From Kiritimatiellia bacterium (GTDB taxonomy: Bacteria; Verrucomicrobiota; Kiritimatiellia; RFP12; UBA1067): 10,284 nucleotides of DNA. Below, one piece after another: positions 8,622 to 10,284 of this stretch. A program made the position numbers and the translations under genes. The DNA is taken from NCBI GenBank assembly GCA_017405115.1, contig JAFRBA010000243.1, positions 1 through 10,284 of the forward strand, in the 5' to 3' direction. Numbering within the stretch: the first letter of the stretch is position 1; every line of letters starts with the position of its first letter. The notes beneath the pieces were generated by a model. It ran no database searches and had not been told where the DNA came from. It saw only the letters and a list, made by a program, of their open reading frames with translations.

Positions 8622-8957
8622 ATGCTATCAGACATGGAGAAAAAAACTCCAGAAAAGGTCGCGGGCACGGATGCGTTCCTCCGCGAGGCCGCGAAACTCA
8701 TGCCGGTTGCGCGCGGGACGGTTTCGCTCGTCCGCAAACCCTGCAACCGCCCCAGCTGCAAGCTGTGCAGGAGCGGAGAGAAGCATCCCGCGCTGATCTT
8801 CACCTGCCGCGTCGACGGGAAGGGCAGGTGCTTCCATGTCCAGCCGAAGCACGAGGCGATCATGCGCAGGGCCGTCGAGAACGGAAAGCGGCTTGAGGCC
8901 CTGATGGCGAAGGCCGGCGTCGACCTGGTCGAGTCCCTCCGGGAGGCGGCCGGCTGA
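8622..8957 (+). CDS. DUF6788-type IS-associated protein
   Basis: 111 residues, apparently intact. The core GTVSLVRKPCNRPSCKLCRSG followed by KHP and a FHVQPKHEAIMRRAVENGKRLEAL helix is the pattern of DUF6788, small proteins commonly found just upstream of IS66-like transposases. The Cys spacing CNRPSCKLC (C-x4-C-x2-C) plus two later Cys suggests a small zinc ribbon and DNA or protein binding; the role is unproven. ATG 8622 has TAGGA at 8611-8615, 6 nt upstream; ATG 8634 is an alternative. Its TGA overlaps the ATG of the transposase remnant (TGATG), so the two are translationally coupled. Confidence 0.8.
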   Translation: MLSDMEKKTPEKVAGTDAFLREAAKLMPVARGTVSLVRKPCNRPSCKLCRSGEKHPALIFTCRVDGKGRCFHVQPKHEAIMRRAVENGKRLEALMAKAGVDLVESLREAAG

Positions 8958-9473
8958 TGTCCGTCGCCGCGCACGGCATCTGCCCGAACTACAACCGGTG
9001 CAACAAGTACCTCGAGTTCACGCTGAAGCTGGACGCGCACGAAGAGCGAGACCGCGGGAAGAACGCGGTCATCGCCGCGCAGGCAAAGCGCATCGCCGAA
9101 CTCGAGGCGATGCTGAACGGCGGCGATTCCGATGCCGGGGGCGGGAAGGAGGACGCGATGCCGAAGAAGCCCTTCGGCAGTTCCACGCCGTCCTCGAAGA
9201 TCCCGATAAAGCCGAACTCCGAGGAGGAGGAGAGACGGCGGCGGGGAGGACGCCCGCAAGCTCAGCTTCGGGTCGCAGTCTACCGATGGACTGCGCATAC
9301 GCGAGACGCTTCTCACGGCAATGGACACGCTGCGACTGCGGTGGGAAGACCCGGTCGAGAAGCTGATGGAGGCGTTCGAGGCGATTGCGGCGAATCCAGG
9401 GACAGACGTCACCGACATCCTCTTCCCCAAGAAGCCGGACGCGGAAGTCGGCCAGCCAGCGGCGAAGCCCTGA
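8957..9473 (+). pseudogene. IS66-like transposase remnant, DDE core deleted and frame shifted
   Basis: The first ~99 residues read like the N-terminus of an IS66-like transposase: a Cys-containing start (CPNYNRCNKYLEF), a coiled coil about residues 30-55 (AAQAKRIAELEAML), then PKKPFGSSTPSSKIPIKPNS and an Arg-rich RRRRGGR. At about 9243 the sequence passes, in the next frame, straight into a typical transposase C-terminus (GEDARKLSFGSQSTDG, IRETLLTAMDTLRLRWEDPVEKLMEAFEAIAANP, TDILFPKK), ending at TGA 9471-9473. The DDE catalytic domain, several hundred residues in full-length members, is absent. A single internal deletion with a frame change explains this. The N-terminal frame, if translated, runs on with unrelated sequence to 9748. 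Confidence 0.8.
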
Positions 9474-9731
9474 GCCGGCGGGCAGGCCCAGCCTTCCCGG
9501 CGGCATGCGCAACGCCCGCGCAGACTGCAAGGGATTGTCCGCGGCGGTTGCCTGGCTGCGCGGGAGAGCGCAGGGGTGTCGCGAGTGAGACCAATCCGGA
9601 CAAGCACGGCAGTTGGACTCTGCCCGCAGCCGGAGACTGCCGCCGAGGGGAGTGTCTCGTCACGGCATATTGTCGAAACGCACTGCCGTGCGCGATTCCG
9701 GATTGTCGAGACCGAGCGACAACCCCGCAGC
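9474..9731. other. IS right-end non-coding region with inverted repeat
   Basis: No gene is seen. It contains an imperfect inverted repeat: 9592-9613 (CAATCCGGA...CACGGCAGT) against 9682-9705 (ACTGCCGTGC...TCCGGATTG), extended by GTCGC near 9579 and GCGAC at 9716-9720. An inner hairpin GAGAC/GTCTC lies at about 9634-9659. Confidence 0.65.
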
Positions 9732-9756
9732 GACCCGCAATTAACTAACCGATTAC
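9732..9756 (-). repeat. Right terminal inverted repeat of the IS
   Basis: Read inward on the minus strand it begins GTAATCGGTTAGTT, the GTAA tip expected for IS66-type ends. Confidence 0.8.
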
Positions 9757-9764
9757 GCCCGCGC
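9757..9764. repeat. Target-site duplication, right copy
   Basis: GCCCGCGC directly after the right end of the IS; identical to 8215-8222. Confidence 0.8.
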
Positions 9765-9775
9765 CGAGCCGCCCG

Positions 9776-9816
9776 TTGACAGCGCGAACCGGAATTTGGT
9801 AAACTATGCGCGTCAC
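9776..9816 (+). promoter_or_regulatory. Promoter of the aromatic leader peptide
   Basis: Perfect -35 TTGACA (9776-9781), 18-bp spacer, -10 TAAACT (9800-9805) preceded by TGG as an extended -10. The -10 box ends 11 bp before the leader ATG, so the leader should start about 5 nt into the transcript or less. Its AATTTGGTA context is the same as in the promoter of the minus-strand gene. Confidence 0.8.
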
Positions 9817-9888
9817 ATGAATAAGAGCTTTCAGTTTGCGTGGTTCTACTACTTCGGCTTTACGCCGGAGCGGGGCCGCTCATGCTGA
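9817..9888 (+). CDS. Aromatic amino-acid leader peptide (attenuation)
   Basis: 23 codons plus TGA. The middle reads FQFAWFYYFGF: five Phe, two Tyr and one Trp within residues 5-15, then TPERGRSC. Such a peptide is the sensor of ribosome-mediated attenuation: a shortage of charged aromatic tRNAs stalls the ribosome on these codons. The tail codons for PERGR coincide with the antiterminator strand (9867-9878), so their sequence is set by RNA pairing. The gene downstream is a chorismate mutase, the branch enzyme to Phe and Tyr, which fits. It is similar in principle to pheL of enteric bacteria (rich in Phe), but here all three aromatic residues are present. Confidence 0.88.
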   Translation: MNKSFQFAWFYYFGFTPERGRSC

Positions 9889-9930
9889 TTTCTGGCGACG
9901 CAAGCCATGAAGGTAAAACGGCCCCGCTCC
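9867..9930 (+). promoter_or_regulatory. Antiterminator pairing of the attenuator
   Basis: Segment 9867-9878 (GGAGCGGGGCCG) is the perfect 12-bp complement of 9919-9930 (CGGCCCCGCTCC). The second strand is also the left arm of the terminator, so the two structures exclude each other. The first strand lies in the last codons of the leader peptide. A ribosome that reaches the stop codon covers it and lets the terminator form; one stalled on the upstream aromatic codons leaves it free. Confidence 0.85.
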
Positions 9931-9951
9931 ACGGAAGCGAGGCCGTTTTTT
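9915..9951 (+). terminator. Intrinsic terminator of the attenuator
   Basis: Stem ACGGCCCCGCT (9918-9928) with AGCGAGGCCGT (9936-9946), 10 of 11 paired with one C-A mismatch, extended by AAA/TTT. The loop is 7 nt and is followed by TTTTTT (9946-9951). It ends 59 bp before the chorismate mutase start. Confidence 0.9.
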
Positions 9952-9992
9952 CGTCTTGGGCCGCACACAATCGGAAAACCAATCGTAAAGCA

Positions 9993-9998
9993 AAGGAG
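9993..9998 (+). promoter_or_regulatory. Shine-Dalgarno of the chorismate mutase gene
   Basis: AAGGAG, 12 nt before the ATG at 10011. The organism therefore uses standard ribosome binding sites for genes inside a transcript, which contrasts with the near-leaderless promoter-proximal genes here. Confidence 0.75.
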
Positions 9999-10010
9999 AA
10001 AGACACGAAC

Positions 10011-10284
10011 ATGAGGAACCTGGAGGAATCGAGAAAGGAGATAGACGACATAGACGGGCAGCTGGTGCAGCTCCTGAAGCGCCGTCTGGCCATCGCGGGC
10101 GACGTGCTGCAGGCCAAGGTCGAGAAGGGGCTGCCCATCCTCGACCCCGCCCGAGAGAGAGAGGTCATGGCGCGGGTCGCCGAGGAGGTTGGCCCCGGCA
10201 TGGAGGACGAGGCGCGCCTGGTCTTCACCACGCTGTTCGGCATCTCCCGCGCCCGCCAGCGCGCGGCGCTGCCGGACCGGTGCG
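10011..10284 (+). CDS. AroQ-type chorismate mutase domain, partial (cut by window end)
   Basis: Converts chorismate to prephenate at the branch toward Phe and Tyr. The 91 visible residues align with the chorismate mutase domain of E. coli PheA, with an offset of 3 through the first two helices. The catalytic set is intact: R8, R25, K36, D45, R48 and E49 (E. coli R11, R28, K39, D48, R51, E52), and S79 and Q83 with the S84/Q88 spacing. The frame is still open at the window end, so it could be a stand-alone mutase or the N-terminus of a PheA-like mutase-prephenate dehydratase; the sequence cannot decide. Expression should depend on the attenuator just upstream. Confidence 0.9.
   Translation, partial: MRNLEESRKEIDDIDGQLVQLLKRRLAIAGDVLQAKVEKGLPILDPAREREVMARVAEEVGPGMEDEARLVFTTLFGISRARQRAALPDRC

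Larger units (their letters stand above)
8223..9756 (+). mobile_element. IS66-type insertion sequence, internally deleted
   Basis: A 1,534-bp element defined by three agreeing signals: imperfect terminal inverted repeats (8223-8245 and 9732-9756), an 8-bp direct duplication GCCCGCGC on both sides, and IS66-like coding content inside. The right end, read inward, begins GTAATCGG and the left end GCAACCGG; IS66 elements typically end in GTAA. Inside are an intact DUF6788-type gene and a transposase missing its catalytic core, so this copy cannot move by itself. It lies 11 bp upstream of the -35 box of the aromatic leader-peptide promoter. Confidence 0.85.

Noticed and set aside
9240..9748. Continuation of the transposase N-terminal frame to 9748
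   Set aside because: After about residue 99 it reads out-of-frame sequence with no transposase likeness, while the next frame gives a typical C-terminus to 9473.

Overview
This GC-rich, gene-dense window fits a host-associated bacterium of the Verrucomicrobiota/Kiritimatiellota (PVC) type. That placement is a weak inference. It rests on a Lys/Thr-rich surface protein with a putative-Ig domain, an IS66-type element with a DUF6788 partner, a TTGA-rich octamer repeat and ACGCAGAG-type inverted repeats. No rRNA, tRNA or CRISPR array is visible.

Layout, left to right. (1) 2-931 (+): C-terminal end of a putative-Ig surface protein. (2) 932-1244: gene-free, with a nested palindrome, a 22-bp upstream element (UE) and an extended -10 box. 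(3) 1245-6282 (+): htpG, an amidohydrolase and a RecD2-type helicase in one direction. The last two are joined by 13 copies of an octamer that holds the stop of one gene and the likely TTG start of the next. (4) 6283-6579: convergent intergenic region with a long inverted repeat. (5) 6580-7956 (-): a conserved-looking protein of unknown function with a transglutaminase-like Cys/His/Asp arrangement. (6) 7957-8222: its promoter, a second UE copy and a ~184-bp imperfect palindrome. (7) 8223-9756: an IS66-type insertion sequence with terminal repeats, an 8-bp target duplication, an intact DUF6788 gene and a transposase reduced to its N- and C-terminal ends. (8) 9776-10284 (+): promoter, aromatic-rich leader peptide, antiterminator/terminator pair and the start of an AroQ-type chorismate mutase, cut by the window end.

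Two regulatory observations stand out. First, the chorismate mutase gene is preceded by what looks like a complete ribosome-mediated attenuator: a 23-residue leader peptide with 5 Phe, 2 Tyr and 1 Trp, and a perfect 12-bp antiterminator competing with an intrinsic terminator. Second, htpG and the minus-strand gene share the same promoter plan: palindrome, 22-bp UE, exactly 36 bp, TGG-TATAAT, then only 9-10 bp to ATG. These two and the leader peptide should be read from leaderless or nearly leaderless mRNAs. The IS sits 11 bp upstream of the -35 box of the attenuator promoter and has separated it from the palindrome that used to lie next to it.
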